From the NCBI GenBank assembly GCA_016235675.1, contig JACRJN010000012.1, forward strand, positions 1 through 33,503: a stretch of 33,503 nt of DNA. The letters are read 5' to 3'. Below the pieces are notes generated by a model. That model saw only the letters and a program-made list of their open reading frames with translations. It was not told the origin of the DNA and did not search any database. Below are positions 1 to 6,755 of this stretch, one piece after another (position 1 is the first letter of the stretch; every line of letters starts with the position of its first letter). This DNA comes from Candidatus Schekmanbacteria bacterium. GTDB lineage: Bacteria; SZUA-182. Both the position numbers and the translations under genes were made by a program.

Positions 1-13
1 GAAAACGGGGAAC

Positions 14-100
14 GGGAATCCAGGGTTTTCAAGGCTCCGGCTTAAGCCTACGCTGATGGAGTTAATTATATTCTGGATTCCCGCTGCTGCGGGAATGACA
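14..100. repeat. Paired inverted hairpin repeat (GGGAATCC family)
   Basis: The left arm (GGGAATCCAGGG) and right arm (CTGGATTCCCGC, then GCGGGAATGACA) are inverted relative to each other, and the right arm is itself a hairpin. A related element lies at 25567-25643. It lies just downstream of the truncated HEPT toxin gene, so it may mark the break. No gene is seen in bases 1-140. Confidence 0.6.
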
Positions 101-140
101 TTTGTGAGTTTTTTTCAAAGTCTGCGTAACATGAGTTATA

Positions 141-182
141 TCATTCAGTTCTTTCTATGAAAAACAAATAATCCCTTTTCAT
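141..182 (-). pseudogene. hepT: Remnant of HEPT toxin gene (13 codons)
   Basis: An ATG at 182 overlaps the TGA of the upstream nucleotidyltransferase gene in an ATGA junction, the usual spacing of MNT/HEPT pairs. The 13 codons read MKRDYLFFIERTE and then hit TGA. MKRDY followed by a hydrophobic run and an acidic residue is the usual start of HEPT (DUF86) RNase toxins of about 110-140 residues. After the stop I see no HEPT-like sequence, and the DNA runs into a palindromic repeat. I infer a toxin gene truncated by deletion or insertion. The family call rests on 13 residues plus the operon position. Confidence 0.5.
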
Positions 183-472
183 ATATAAACTACCTCTTTC
201 AGAATTATTTCCTTTAGTCTCGGTTTTAAAGACGTCTTCTCAATCAAGTCCACTTTTTTAGATAAAATCTTAGAAAGATACCGCTCCAATTCAATAAATC
301 GCAAAAGGTCGGGAAGTTCTTCAAATTCAACCAAAATGTCTATATCGCTCATGCGCTTCTGCGTGCCTCTGACAAAAGAACCAAAAATTCCCAGGGCTTT
401 TACGGAGTATTTTTCTTGTATTTCTGTTTGGTGTTTTTTGAGTTTTCCGATAATTTCTTCACGTTTTAACAT
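179..472 (-). CDS. mntA: MNT-type nucleotidyltransferase antitoxin
   Basis: This 97-residue protein has the minimal nucleotidyltransferase signature GSFVRG near residue 31, followed by SDIDILVEF with the two metal-binding aspartates. In MNT/HEPT modules the protein is the antitoxin and, in characterised cases, inactivates the HEPT RNase by AMPylating a tyrosine. The ATG at 472 has an AGGAAC ribosome site seven bases upstream. Its stop overlaps the start of a HEPT gene of which only 13 codons survive, so the antitoxin is orphaned. Length and motifs are complete for the family. It could also act on another partner elsewhere. Confidence 0.85.
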   Translation of the reverse strand: MLKREEIIGKLKKHQTEIQEKYSVKALGIFGSFVRGTQKRMSDIDILVEFEELPDLLRFIELERYLSKILSKKVDLIEKTSLKPRLKEIILKEVVYI

Positions 473-499
473 TTTATGAGTTCCTATTAAATAGCGGCT

Positions 500-766
500 T
501 CACTCATAATGCGTCCACATTCTTATAACCTTCACCACATTGTCTTCTTTTAATACTTGACAAACAAGCCGATGCTGAATATTGATCCGGCGGGAGTAAG
601 CACCGTTGAGATCGCCGACTAGTTTTTCATAAGGCGGGGGTTGTTGGAATGGGTTGTCGCTTAAAATTTTCAATAATTTTTCCGCCTTAGGACGCAGTCC
701 CGCAGTGGAAATCTTCTGTGCGTCTTTTTGCGCCTGCTTGGTATAAACTAATCGCCAGTTTGCCAT
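500..766 (-). CDS. yoeB: YoeB/Txe-family mRNA interferase toxin
   Basis: This is an 88-residue toxin of the RelE/YoeB fold, which cleaves mRNA at the ribosome. The sequence shows the Txe/YoeB hallmarks: W-x-L-x-YTKQAQKDA at the N-terminus, NPF-x-x-PPPYEKLVGDL, AYSRRINIQHRLV and the C-terminal MWTHYE. These contain the catalytic Glu, Arg, His and Tyr positions known for YoeB. I chose the ATG at 766 rather than an upstream start at 784 because MANWRL matches the family start. It overlaps the 3' end of the antitoxin gene by 19 bases, the usual antitoxin-first order. It appears intact, unlike the HEPT and VapC toxins nearby. Confidence 0.9.
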   Translation of the reverse strand: MANWRLVYTKQAQKDAQKISTAGLRPKAEKLLKILSDNPFQQPPPYEKLVGDLNGAYSRRINIQHRLVCQVLKEDNVVKVIRMWTHYE

Positions 767-1002
767 TTTAGCTCGTCGCTGCATTCTTCTACAGGGGTTT
801 TCAAACCTTTAATAATGGATTCCCGCATTCCAGGTAGGGAAACCAGGTACAACGTTTCTTGAATCGCCCGCCAATCCTCTTCGGATATTATTACCGCATT
901 CGCCCTTTTGCCGGTAATCTGAATCGGCTGGTGCGATTCGGCGGCCTCGTCGATCAATTTATATAATTTGGCTCTGGCTTCGCTGACGGATAAAGTAGTC
1001 AT
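748..1002 (-). CDS. yefM: YefM/Phd-family antitoxin
   Basis: This 84-residue antitoxin pairs with the overlapping YoeB-like toxin. The N-terminus (TTLSVSEARAKLYKLIDEA) and the ITGKRANAVIISEEDW segment are typical of the Phd/YefM DNA-binding domain; the acidic C-terminus would wrap the toxin. I prefer the ATG at 1002 over an in-frame GTG at 1011, since a strong AGGTGA ribosome site sits about six bases upstream of the ATG and overlaps the GTG. A TTGACA-type promoter with repeated ACGTAC motifs lies just upstream, consistent with autorepression. Confidence 0.9.
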   Translation of the reverse strand: MTTLSVSEARAKLYKLIDEAAESHQPIQITGKRANAVIISEEDWRAIQETLYLVSLPGMRESIIKGLKTPVEECSDELKWQTGD

Positions 1003-1020
1003 GCTAATCACCTCAGTTTA

Positions 1021-1049
1021 AACGTACCACATTACGTACGAGATGTCAA
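1021..1049 (-). promoter_or_regulatory. Promoter and putative operator of the yefM-yoeB operon
   Basis: On the minus strand a perfect -35 TTGACA (1044-1049) is followed after 17 bases by a weak -10 TACGTT (1021-1026). Two ACGTAC direct repeats (1022-1027 and 1034-1039, 12 bases apart) sit in the spacer and on the -10. That is where a Phd/YefM antitoxin would bind to autorepress. The -10 is poor, so the promoter is inferred mainly from the -35, spacing and context. Confidence 0.55.
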
Positions 1050-1056
1050 GGCAAAT

Positions 1057-1075
1057 CACAGGCAAGATGCCTGTG
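1057..1075. repeat. Single hairpin copy of the CACAGGC...GCCTGTG family
   Basis: CACAGGC, AAGAT, GCCTGTG forms a seven-base-pair hairpin. The same core appears at 16078-16096, where it is one arm of a paired element. Here it stands alone between the yefM promoter and the end of livH, and may act as a terminator-like structure. Confidence 0.6.
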
Positions 1076-1093
1076 CCACCAGATGTATATGGC

Positions 1094-2017
1094 TTACACT
1101 TTCTCCGGCAGATGCTCGCCCAGTAAGCCGGAGGGCATGAAGATCAGGACAATGATCAGGATGGCGAAGGCGATGACGTCTTTGTAATCGAAGGCGCGGG
1201 TCAGTCCCCAGGCGGAGAGGAGAGCGACAACGATGGTTTCGCACAGTCCCAGGATAAATCCGCCCAGCATCGCTCCCCGCAGGCTGCCGATGCCGCCTAA
1301 CACCGCGGCGGTAAAGGCTTTGATGCCCACCAGGAAACCCATGTCGAATTTGATTCCGCCGTAGTATAGACCGTTCATAATGCCGCCCGCGGCTGCCAGC
1401 GCCGAGCCTACCATAAAGGTAACGCGGATCACCTGATTGACGTTGATGCCCATCATCTGGGAGGCTTCCAGATCCTGAGCAATGGCGCGCATCGCCTGGC
1501 CGATGCGGGTCTTGTGCACCAGCAAATCCAGCCCCAGCATCAAAAGCAGACTGGAGGAGGCGATCAGGATTTGGATGTATTCCAGCACCACCCCCCGGAT
1601 GGTCATGCCGCCGCTGATAGCGCGGGGGAAGGGTTGCAGGTCGCGGCTACAGGTCAGCATGACGATATTTTGGATCAGGATGGATACGCCGATGGCGGAA
1701 AGTAATAAGGTGATACGCGGGGAATGGCGCAAGGGTTTATAAGCAATGCGTTCGATTCCGGCGCCGATTAAAGCGGTCAATAACATCGAAACCCCAAAAG
1801 CCGCGGTCAGCGCGAATCCGGTGGGCAGTCCCCATCCTTGCAGGAAATTGAGAACCATCAGCCCTAAGAATGCCCCCAGCATGAAAATATCCCCATGGGC
1901 GAAATTGATCAACTCGATAATTCCGTAGACCATAGTGTAGCCTAAGGCTACCAAAGCGTACATCCCGCCCAGGGTCAAGCCGTTTACCAATTGCTGAAAA
2001 AATGCGCTAAGACTCAT
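1094..2017 (-). CDS. livH: Branched-chain amino acid ABC transporter permease LivH
   Basis: This 307-residue, very hydrophobic protein has about eight membrane segments. Its N-terminus (LVNGLTLGGMYALVALGYTMVYGII, then INFAHGDIFMLGAF) is characteristic of LivH, one of the two permeases of the branched-chain amino acid/urea/amide uptake family. The segment AAVLGGIGSLRGAMLGG is the cytoplasmic loop that contacts the ATPase. Length is normal. A complete system also needs LivM, two ATPases (LivG, LivF) and a binding protein, none of which is in the window. It is flanked on both sides by toxin-antitoxin genes, so it is either an operon remnant or relies on partners elsewhere. No strong ribosome site precedes the ATG at 2017. 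Confidence 0.92.
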   Translation of the reverse strand: MSLSAFFQQLVNGLTLGGMYALVALGYTMVYGIIELINFAHGDIFMLGAFLGLMVLNFLQGWGLPTGFALTAAFGVSMLLTALIGAGIERIAYKPLRHSPRITLLLSAIGVSILIQNIVMLTCSRDLQPFPRAISGGMTIRGVVLEYIQILIASSSLLLMLGLDLLVHKTRIGQAMRAIAQDLEASQMMGINVNQVIRVTFMVGSALAAAGGIMNGLYYGGIKFDMGFLVGIKAFTAAVLGGIGSLRGAMLGGFILGLCETIVVALLSAWGLTRAFDYKDVIAFAILIIVLIFMPSGLLGEHLPEKV

Positions 2018-2128
2018 GTATAAAAGCCGGGATACGAGGTTAACAGATACGAGGTATGAAAAGAATTTATATTTTTAAATTTTCATAAATATTAATCAAA
2101 CAAACATAATGCTATGTGGATGTACTCT

Positions 2129-2413
2129 TCATTTGGCCTCTATTTTTTCTTTCAATAAAGAATTAATAAGTTTTTCGGTGGATATATTCCGCGATTTGGC
2201 AATTTCTGTTAACCGGTCGGCCAGTTTTCCGTCTAAAACAAACAGGTATCTTCTTGCTTTTATATCTACTTCAAAATGCTCTTCCGGCATTTGATCTAAA
2301 TATGGGCTTAAATCGTGGGTATCAACAAAATTCAACATCTCATCTAATGAACTGAATTTTGGTAATATTTCAGTATCCGTTGCAGTCTTCAGGTTTGCTT
2401 TATTTCCTCTCAT
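2129..2413 (-). CDS. brnA: BrnA-like antitoxin (ribbon-helix-helix type)
   Basis: This is a 94-residue protein. Its C-terminal half (VDIKARRYLFVLDGKLADRLTEIAKSRNISTEKLINSLLKEKI) looks like a ribbon-helix-helix DNA-binding module of the CopG/BrnA type. The middle (FVDTHDLSPYLDQM) resembles the toxin-binding linker of CopG-type antitoxins. Its start overlaps the end of the BrnT-like toxin gene by 14 bases. Toxin-first order is the rule for BrnTA and opposite to most type II modules. It should neutralise the toxin and repress the operon. The exact subfamily is less certain than the role. Confidence 0.75.
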   Translation of the reverse strand: MRGNKANLKTATDTEILPKFSSLDEMLNFVDTHDLSPYLDQMPEEHFEVDIKARRYLFVLDGKLADRLTEIAKSRNISTEKLINSLLKEKIEAK

Positions 2414-2684
2414 ATTGTTTGCGCTCCCCAGGAACCATATCTCTTGCGCTCAAGATAATGGCTTCTTTTGTTCTTTTATAAATAAAAAATACCACTAAAT
2501 ATCTCTGCGCAACACTTTGTCCCAAAGCTAAATAGATGTTTTCTCCTTCTGTTTGCCCTTTTTCAACCAATCTAAATTTAGGCTGGTTGCTTAATGCTTC
2601 TTCAACTTCATGAATAGTTACATTATGCTTGAAACTAAGTTTATCTACTACTCTTTCCAGCCAAATAATGATTTCTATCCGCAT
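2400..2684 (-). CDS. brnT: BrnT-like ribonuclease toxin
   Basis: This 94-residue protein of the BrnT toxin family has a RelE-like fold that cleaves RNA. Supporting positions are the N-terminal W with KL-x-x-KHNVTIHEVEEAL, a central GENIYLALG, the core strand RYLVVFFIYK and the C-terminal SARDM followed by E-R-x-x-Y-x-R-K. The ATG at 2684 has an AGGAAG ribosome site. It lies upstream of and overlaps its antitoxin gene. It appears full length. Confidence 0.8.
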   Translation of the reverse strand: MRIEIIIWLERVVDKLSFKHNVTIHEVEEALSNQPKFRLVEKGQTEGENIYLALGQSVAQRYLVVFFIYKRTKEAIILSARDMVPGERKQYERK

Positions 2685-2712
2685 TAATATTTCTTCCTAT
2701 CCCCCTAATTTA

Positions 2713-2738
2713 GTTTGGGTTGAGGAACGAAACCCAAC
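2713..2738. repeat. GTTTGGGTT...AACCCAAC palindromic repeat
   Basis: GTTTGGGTT, a short GAGGAACG loop and AAACCCAAC form a hairpin; a partial second copy (TTGGGTTTC) begins near 2759. This sequence resembles a repeat I recall as widely scattered in bacterial genomes. It lies just beyond the point where the vapC reading frame breaks. Bases 2742-2808 contain nothing I recognise. Confidence 0.6.
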
Positions 2739-2808
2739 AATATAATTCCAAATTTTTATTGGGTTTCTTTTATTCAAAACAGTATCTACAGATAAACTCA
2801 TTAGAAAA

Positions 2809-2901
2809 TCATATAAAAGCCAGTTTCAGAAGCTTGGCTTCCGGGGTATTATGCACGGCCAGAAAATCGATCCATACCGAAGTATCGACAATAATGGTCA
2901 T
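2809..2901 (-). pseudogene. vapC: Truncated VapC PIN-domain toxin (30 codons)
   Basis: An ATG at 2901 overlaps the vapB stop in an ATGA junction. The reading frame begins MTIIVDTSVWIDFL, the signature of a VapC PIN-domain RNase with its first catalytic Asp (VDTS), and continues VHNTPEAKLLKLAF before a stop at 2809-2811. VapC toxins are about 130 residues and need three more acidic residues, all missing here. Sequence beyond about 2815 does not look like VapC in any frame, and a palindromic repeat follows. This is a decayed toxin gene next to an intact antitoxin gene. Confidence 0.8.
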
Positions 2902-3113
2902 TCCTTGTTCTCAAAACGATTACTGCGCATGTTTTTATAGTCATAATCCGGCCAGAATTCAACCTGGCCCTCTAAATTCGCCAATTCCTTCTTTTGTCCC
3001 ATCCGGATGATATGTCTTAGCCCCCGCTCCACTACCTCCCGCTTGGTTTTGAGACCGGAAAGTTTCATTGCCTGTTGTATTAATTCATCATCTATAACAA
3101 TATTAGTACGCAT
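2898..3113 (-). CDS. vapB: VapB-type antitoxin
   Basis: This is a 71-residue antitoxin. MRTNIVIDDELIQQAMKL, then TKREVVERGLRHIIR, is the ribbon-helix-helix DNA-binding half of the VapB (DUF2191) family. The C-terminal LEGQVEFWPDYDY is the toxin-binding tail. I chose the ATG at 3113 because GGAGGA lies eight bases upstream; an in-frame TTG at 3128 overlaps that ribosome site and is unlikely. The cognate vapC begins at the overlapping ATGA but is truncated, so this antitoxin is orphaned. It lies 24 bases after cvpA and may be co-transcribed with it. Confidence 0.88.
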   Translation of the reverse strand: MRTNIVIDDELIQQAMKLSGLKTKREVVERGLRHIIRMGQKKELANLEGQVEFWPDYDYKNMRSNRFENKE

Positions 3114-3137
3114 GTATCTATCCTCCAATACACATAT

Positions 3138-3812
3138 TTATTTCTTCCTGCTCTTTTTGATTACATTGCCGATTTTGCCTTTATCCTCTTCCAGCGCCTT
3201 TTCATTTTCCGCTGTCGACGGTTTATCTTTTGGAACCGGCGGGAGCACCTTTTCTTTTAAGTCTGCTCCTTTTTCTTTAATCTCTTTGGGTAGTTCCTTT
3301 ATCTTTTCCACCCCGCTTTTAACATCGTCCAGCAGTGCGTCGAAAACGTTTTTGGGCATAAAATCGGCCATAAACCGGGAAATGGGCAGGAAAAAGGGAG
3401 CGCCTTTACTTCTTTTGAGTAGATCGTCGCCGCTTAGAATAAACCTATCCAGCACCAGTAAAAGAACGGCAATCATTACTATCGCTTCCAGCAATCCGAA
3501 TAACGCCCCCAGCAACTTATCGGTGGTGCTCAGGCCGCTTTTCTTCAAGAATCCCTTAATGATACGCCCCAGTAAAATCCCGATGGCTATTATGCCGAAG
3601 AAAATCAGACAAAAGCCGATCAAGGACGCCAAGCGCTCGTCTTTAAAGATTTTTATCAAATGCCGGGAACCCCAGGCGCAATAATGAGTGGCGGCAAAAG
3701 CCGCGGTAATCACCGTAATGAACGAGACAATCTCTCTAACCAGCCCCCGCCATAAGCCGCTGCCGAAACCGAATACCAGAACAGCGATTATTATAATATC
3801 CAACCAATACAT
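3138..3812 (-). CDS. cvpA: CvpA family membrane protein
   Basis: This 224-residue inner-membrane protein has four predicted membrane helices within the first 135 residues. The start MYWLDIIIIAVLVFGFGSGLWRGLVREI is the typical CvpA opening: D in the first helix, then G-x-x-x-G and RG. The middle (GRIIKGFLKKSGLSTTDKLLGALFGLLEA) matches the second conserved block. The last 80 residues are charged and Lys/Glu/Pro-rich, an extension often seen outside enterics. CvpA is needed for colicin V export in E. coli and for envelope robustness. It begins 18 bases after the PEGA/SUMF1 gene, as last core member of the surE-ogt operon. Confidence 0.88.
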   Translation of the reverse strand: MYWLDIIIIAVLVFGFGSGLWRGLVREIVSFITVITAAFAATHYCAWGSRHLIKIFKDERLASLIGFCLIFFGIIAIGILLGRIIKGFLKKSGLSTTDKLLGALFGLLEAIVMIAVLLLVLDRFILSGDDLLKRSKGAPFFLPISRFMADFMPKNVFDALLDDVKSGVEKIKELPKEIKEKGADLKEKVLPPVPKDKPSTAENEKALEEDKGKIGNVIKKSRKK

Positions 3813-3830
3813 TTTATTACCCTACAGCAA

Positions 3831-5465
3831 CTACCGTACATCCTTAACACACCTAAATCCTACTGTATTCAGCCGCACCATGGGAGCCAGCGACTTCCTG
3901 GCCGTCACGCTCAATAATTCCCCCTTGTCGCTCCAACCGCCGCCCCGGATAACCTTGGTTTTGCCGCTGTCAGGCCCCTTGGGGCTTTTCTGGGGGCTGG
4001 TCTGATAATAACCGGTGGCATACCAATCGGCGCACCATTCCGCCACATTACCGATCATATCGTAAGCGCCGAAAGGACTGATACCCAGGGTATAAGTTCC
4101 CACTTTCACGGTTTGATTTTGCCCCGCTTCAGCAGTATTCGCCGACTGCATCTGCCAGTTATTCCCCCAGGGGTAGCGCTGAAGAGTTGTCCCTTTGGCG
4201 GCCTTTTCCCATTCCGCCTCGGTGGGAAGGCGCTTTCCCGCCCATTTGGCGTAATCTGCCGCATCCTCCCAGGAAATGCCCACCACCGGTTGATCATCCC
4301 CGCCCCATTTGCGGTCATATTGATAGGAAGGCTGACGGCGATGTTCCGTTTCCTGCACGAATTTCCGGTATTGAGCGTTGGTCACCTCGTATTTATCGAT
4401 ATAATAGGCATCCAGATAAACGGCATGCACCGGCAATCCGTCTTCCTGGTTGTTATAAGACCCCATCTCGAAGTCGCCGGCGGATACAAAAACCAGATCC
4501 TTCCAGCCCTGTTCATAGCTGAGAACCAAATTTAAAACCACTTCCTTTTTTACTTCGACAACCACCTCTTTCTCTTGCGGGATATAATCGCTCTTGCGCA
4601 CATGCACTTTATAAGTGCCGGGATAAACATTAAGCGTCAGCGGGGTCTCTCCTTTACCTTCTCCGTTCAGATAAACCGTAGCCCCGTCCGGTTGGGAAGT
4701 TATCCTCAACTTAGACCCCATTTGGCTGACATCATGACATTCGGTGCGGCAGTCCCCTTTTTCCTGCTTATGATCGAGCGGGGCCAGTTTTTCCATGTCC
4801 ACATCGACAGCGTAGTGTGTTGTGTCGTGCAAATTGACATTTTTTTCCCATAATTTGTAACCGGTTTGATTAAGCTTGAGCCAATGTTCGACCGCTAAAA
4901 TATCCTCGATACGTTTGGGTGAGCGGCCTACGAATTTCCCGTCCAGATATATATCCGCCCCGCCGGGACGGGTATTTACATCGATCGATCCGTATTTGGC
5001 TTCAAGCAAGTATTTGTAATCCCGTATTTCTCCGGCTTTGATTTGAATTTGAGTGACAACCGGTTGAAACCCTGGTAAAAATAATTTTAAGTAATGTTCG
5101 CCTGGGGGAAGATCGGATAACAGACAGGGGGTATTGAGTTCTTTAGGCTCATTATCCAGGGTGACGAAGGCGCCGGGCGGTTGCGTGCCGATATAGGCTG
5201 CACCCAGGTTTTTATCCTTGGCTGGGGATGAGCTTGGTACGAGACTCATGCCCAATAAAAAAATGGACACTGTTATCCAGCACAATTTTTTGGTCGCGTA
5301 GCAATAGGGAGACCCCGAAGTGTCATTGCGAGCGGAGCGAAGCAATCTCCATGCGTGTGGATGAGATTGCTTCGGCGATAAGGCTGCCTCGCAATGACGC
5401 CTCAGGTCTCTGATTGAGAACGCTGCCAATTTTTTTCTGATTTTATTCGTCGTCGCTCTTATCAT
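3831..5465 (-). CDS. PEGA-repeat protein with SUMF1/FGE-like domain
   Basis: This exported protein of up to 544 residues has three PEGA domains (roughly residues 90-150, 155-220, 250-310), each with a P-G-A/G-x-(V/I)-x-L-(D/N) core. A C-terminal SUMF1-like domain (about 325-540) shows FVSAGDFEMGS, DKYEVTNAQY, GISWEDAADYAKWAGKRLPTEAEWE, YPWGN, DMIGNVAEWCADW and VIRGGGW. The paired active-site cysteines of true formylglycine-generating enzyme are not in their usual place after RGGGW, so a structural or ligand-binding role is more likely than sulfatase activation. PEGA domains are linked to surface-layer or envelope proteins. The ATG at 5465 overlaps the previous gene by 23 bases without a ribosome site. 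A dispersed repeat (5322-5398) is translated in frame near the N-terminus, before the hydrophobic segment WITVSIFLLG. The true start is therefore uncertain. Confidence 0.85.
   Translation of the reverse strand: MIRATTNKIRKKLAAFSIRDLRRHCEAALSPKQSHPHAWRLLRSARNDTSGSPYCYATKKLCWITVSIFLLGMSLVPSSSPAKDKNLGAAYIGTQPPGAFVTLDNEPKELNTPCLLSDLPPGEHYLKLFLPGFQPVVTQIQIKAGEIRDYKYLLEAKYGSIDVNTRPGGADIYLDGKFVGRSPKRIEDILAVEHWLKLNQTGYKLWEKNVNLHDTTHYAVDVDMEKLAPLDHKQEKGDCRTECHDVSQMGSKLRITSQPDGATVYLNGEGKGETPLTLNVYPGTYKVHVRKSDYIPQEKEVVVEVKKEVVLNLVLSYEQGWKDLVFVSAGDFEMGSYNNQEDGLPVHAVYLDAYYIDKYEVTNAQYRKFVQETEHRRQPSYQYDRKWGGDDQPVVGISWEDAADYAKWAGKRLPTEAEWEKAAKGTTLQRYPWGNNWQMQSANTAEAGQNQTVKVGTYTLGISPFGAYDMIGNVAEWCADWYATGYYQTSPQKSPKGPDSGKTKVIRGGGWSDKGELLSVTARKSLAPMVRLNTVGFRCVKDVR
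5322..5398. repeat. GTCATTGCGAG-family inverted repeat inside a reading frame
   Basis: The element is bounded by GTCATTGCGAG and its complement CTCGCAATGAC, with inner arms GAAGCAATCT and AGATTGCTTC. Copies occur at 16113-16196 and 29510-29591. This copy lies inside the N-terminal coding region of the PEGA/SUMF1 gene, stays in frame and encodes about 25 Arg- and Ser-rich residues before the putative signal segment. Confidence 0.85.
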
Positions 5466-6240
5466 AGGGGGAATCCATCAGCCAGATACTGCCGTTATAG
5501 GAAAAGAGAAGCCGCCTCCCATCCGGTGAAACAGCCGGTTCGTAACCATAAAGCGTCAGACGCGTATTCTCCATTTTTTGTAAATCCAAAACCCAGATTC
5601 CGGTGCTGGAATAATACAGATAATTACCGGATTTTGCAACATCGGGTTGTACGGCATCATACAATAATTGATCTGATTTCTTGTTGTCCGGGTCATAACG
5701 CTCGATATTAAAATTAAGTTTAAGCGGATCGAAACTCTCAAAATAAATCAGCCGTCCGTCTTTCGACCATACCGGATTGATGCCTTTAACCGGCAACATC
5801 TCGGCCTTGTTTAACGCCAGATCATACACCCAAATGCCGTCGTCGGCAACATAGACGATAGTGTTTCCTTCAGGAGACCAGGCGGGTTGGCGGCCTTTTT
5901 CTATCAGCAATGTTTTTTGCATGTCGTTTAAATTCAGCAGCCAAATTTGATTGTTCTGAGTAAAAATTAATTGCTGGCCGTCGGGAGAAAAAGCCGGGTC
6001 TTCGCCCTCAGCATTAATTTTCAGGGGTTCGCCTCCGTCTACCCCTTGCAGCCGGATTCCCTGATTTACATAGACCATTCGCTCTCCATCCGGCGACCAC
6101 CCCGGCTGGCGTCCTTTGGCTAATTCTTGTATTTCCAACAGCTTCCCGGCGTGGGAATATTTTATAACCAGGCGCGGATTAGCTTTGGCACATCCCATCA
6201 AGCCAGCGAGGGCAAAAACCAGGGCCGCACGCAATCTCAT
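5443..6240 (-). CDS. TolB-like beta-propeller lipoprotein
   Basis: This 265-residue lipoprotein opens MRLRAALVFALAGLMGC, a signal peptide ending in a lipobox with Cys17. It carries at least five PD40/WD40-like repeats with the core P-x-(W/F)-SPDG-x-x-(L/I/M)-(V/I)-(Y/F), for example QPGWSPDGERMVYV and DPAFSPDGQQLIF, so it should form a beta propeller. It resembles the TolB C-terminal domain but lacks the TolB N-terminal domain, so I would not name it tolB. Its start overlaps the ogt stop (ATGA) and its end overlaps the PEGA/SUMF1 gene, so these are translationally coupled. A periplasmic or outer-membrane scaffold role is inferred. Confidence 0.85.
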   Translation of the reverse strand: MRLRAALVFALAGLMGCAKANPRLVIKYSHAGKLLEIQELAKGRQPGWSPDGERMVYVNQGIRLQGVDGGEPLKINAEGEDPAFSPDGQQLIFTQNNQIWLLNLNDMQKTLLIEKGRQPAWSPEGNTIVYVADDGIWVYDLALNKAEMLPVKGINPVWSKDGRLIYFESFDPLKLNFNIERYDPDNKKSDQLLYDAVQPDVAKSGNYLYYSSTGIWVLDLQKMENTRLTLYGYEPAVSPDGRRLLFSYNGSIWLMDSPYDKSDDE

Positions 6241-6755
6241 TTCAATCTTACCCCTTCCATCTCAAGTAAAGTCTGCTTAATCTGCACTCCTGCGCGATAC
6301 CCGCCCAATCCGCCGTCCGCATTGATTACCCGATGGCAAGGAATAACAATCGGCAGGGGATTGCTGCGATTAGCCGCCCCCACCGCCCGTGTTCCTTGCG
6401 GCACATTTATTTTATTAGCCACCCATTGATAGGAGCGCACCTGACCGTAAGGGATTTGTGCTAAAACCTGCCACACCTTCTTTTGAAACGGCGTCGCTTT
6501 GTTTATTTCCCAATCCAACTCCAGATTGAAGCTGCGCGTCCGGCCTAAGAAATAGTGGGTCAATATCAAAATAATATTCCCCAGCGCTTCTTGATCGGCC
6601 TCGATGTTATCTGAGTAGCGCTTTTTCGCGATCACCAGGCAATCTTCTAAAGGCCGGTTAATAATAATTTTGCATAGCCCCTTGTCTCCCACCAGGAGGA
6701 ATAAATAACCGACAGGGCTTTGCCAATAGGCGTATTTTAAACGGATATTTGCCAT
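6237..6755 (-). CDS. ogt: Methylated-DNA-protein cysteine S-methyltransferase
   Basis: This 172-residue DNA repair protein removes alkyl groups from O6-alkylguanine onto its own cysteine. The active site PCHRV places the acceptor at Cys140. Around it are IPYGQVRSYQWVA (DNA-binding helix region), RAVGAANRSNPLPIVIPCHRV (Asn hinge and Arg finger) and GGLGGYRAG. The first 80 residues form the less conserved N-terminal domain. Length matches Ogt/MGMT rather than the larger Ada. It overlaps surE by 19 bases upstream and the lipoprotein gene by four bases downstream, so it sits within one operon. Confidence 0.95.
   Translation of the reverse strand: MANIRLKYAYWQSPVGYLFLLVGDKGLCKIIINRPLEDCLVIAKKRYSDNIEADQEALGNIILILTHYFLGRTRSFNLELDWEINKATPFQKKVWQVLAQIPYGQVRSYQWVANKINVPQGTRAVGAANRSNPLPIVIPCHRVINADGGLGGYRAGVQIKQTLLEMEGVRLK

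Noticed and set aside
3007-3684. Long plus-strand open frame (225 residues)
   Set aside because: It is antisense to cvpA, Ser/Pro-rich and without motifs; cvpA on the other strand matches its family well.
3831-5465. Calling the SUMF1-domain protein a sulfatase-maturing enzyme
   Set aside because: The active-site cysteine pair is absent and no sulfatase gene is nearby.
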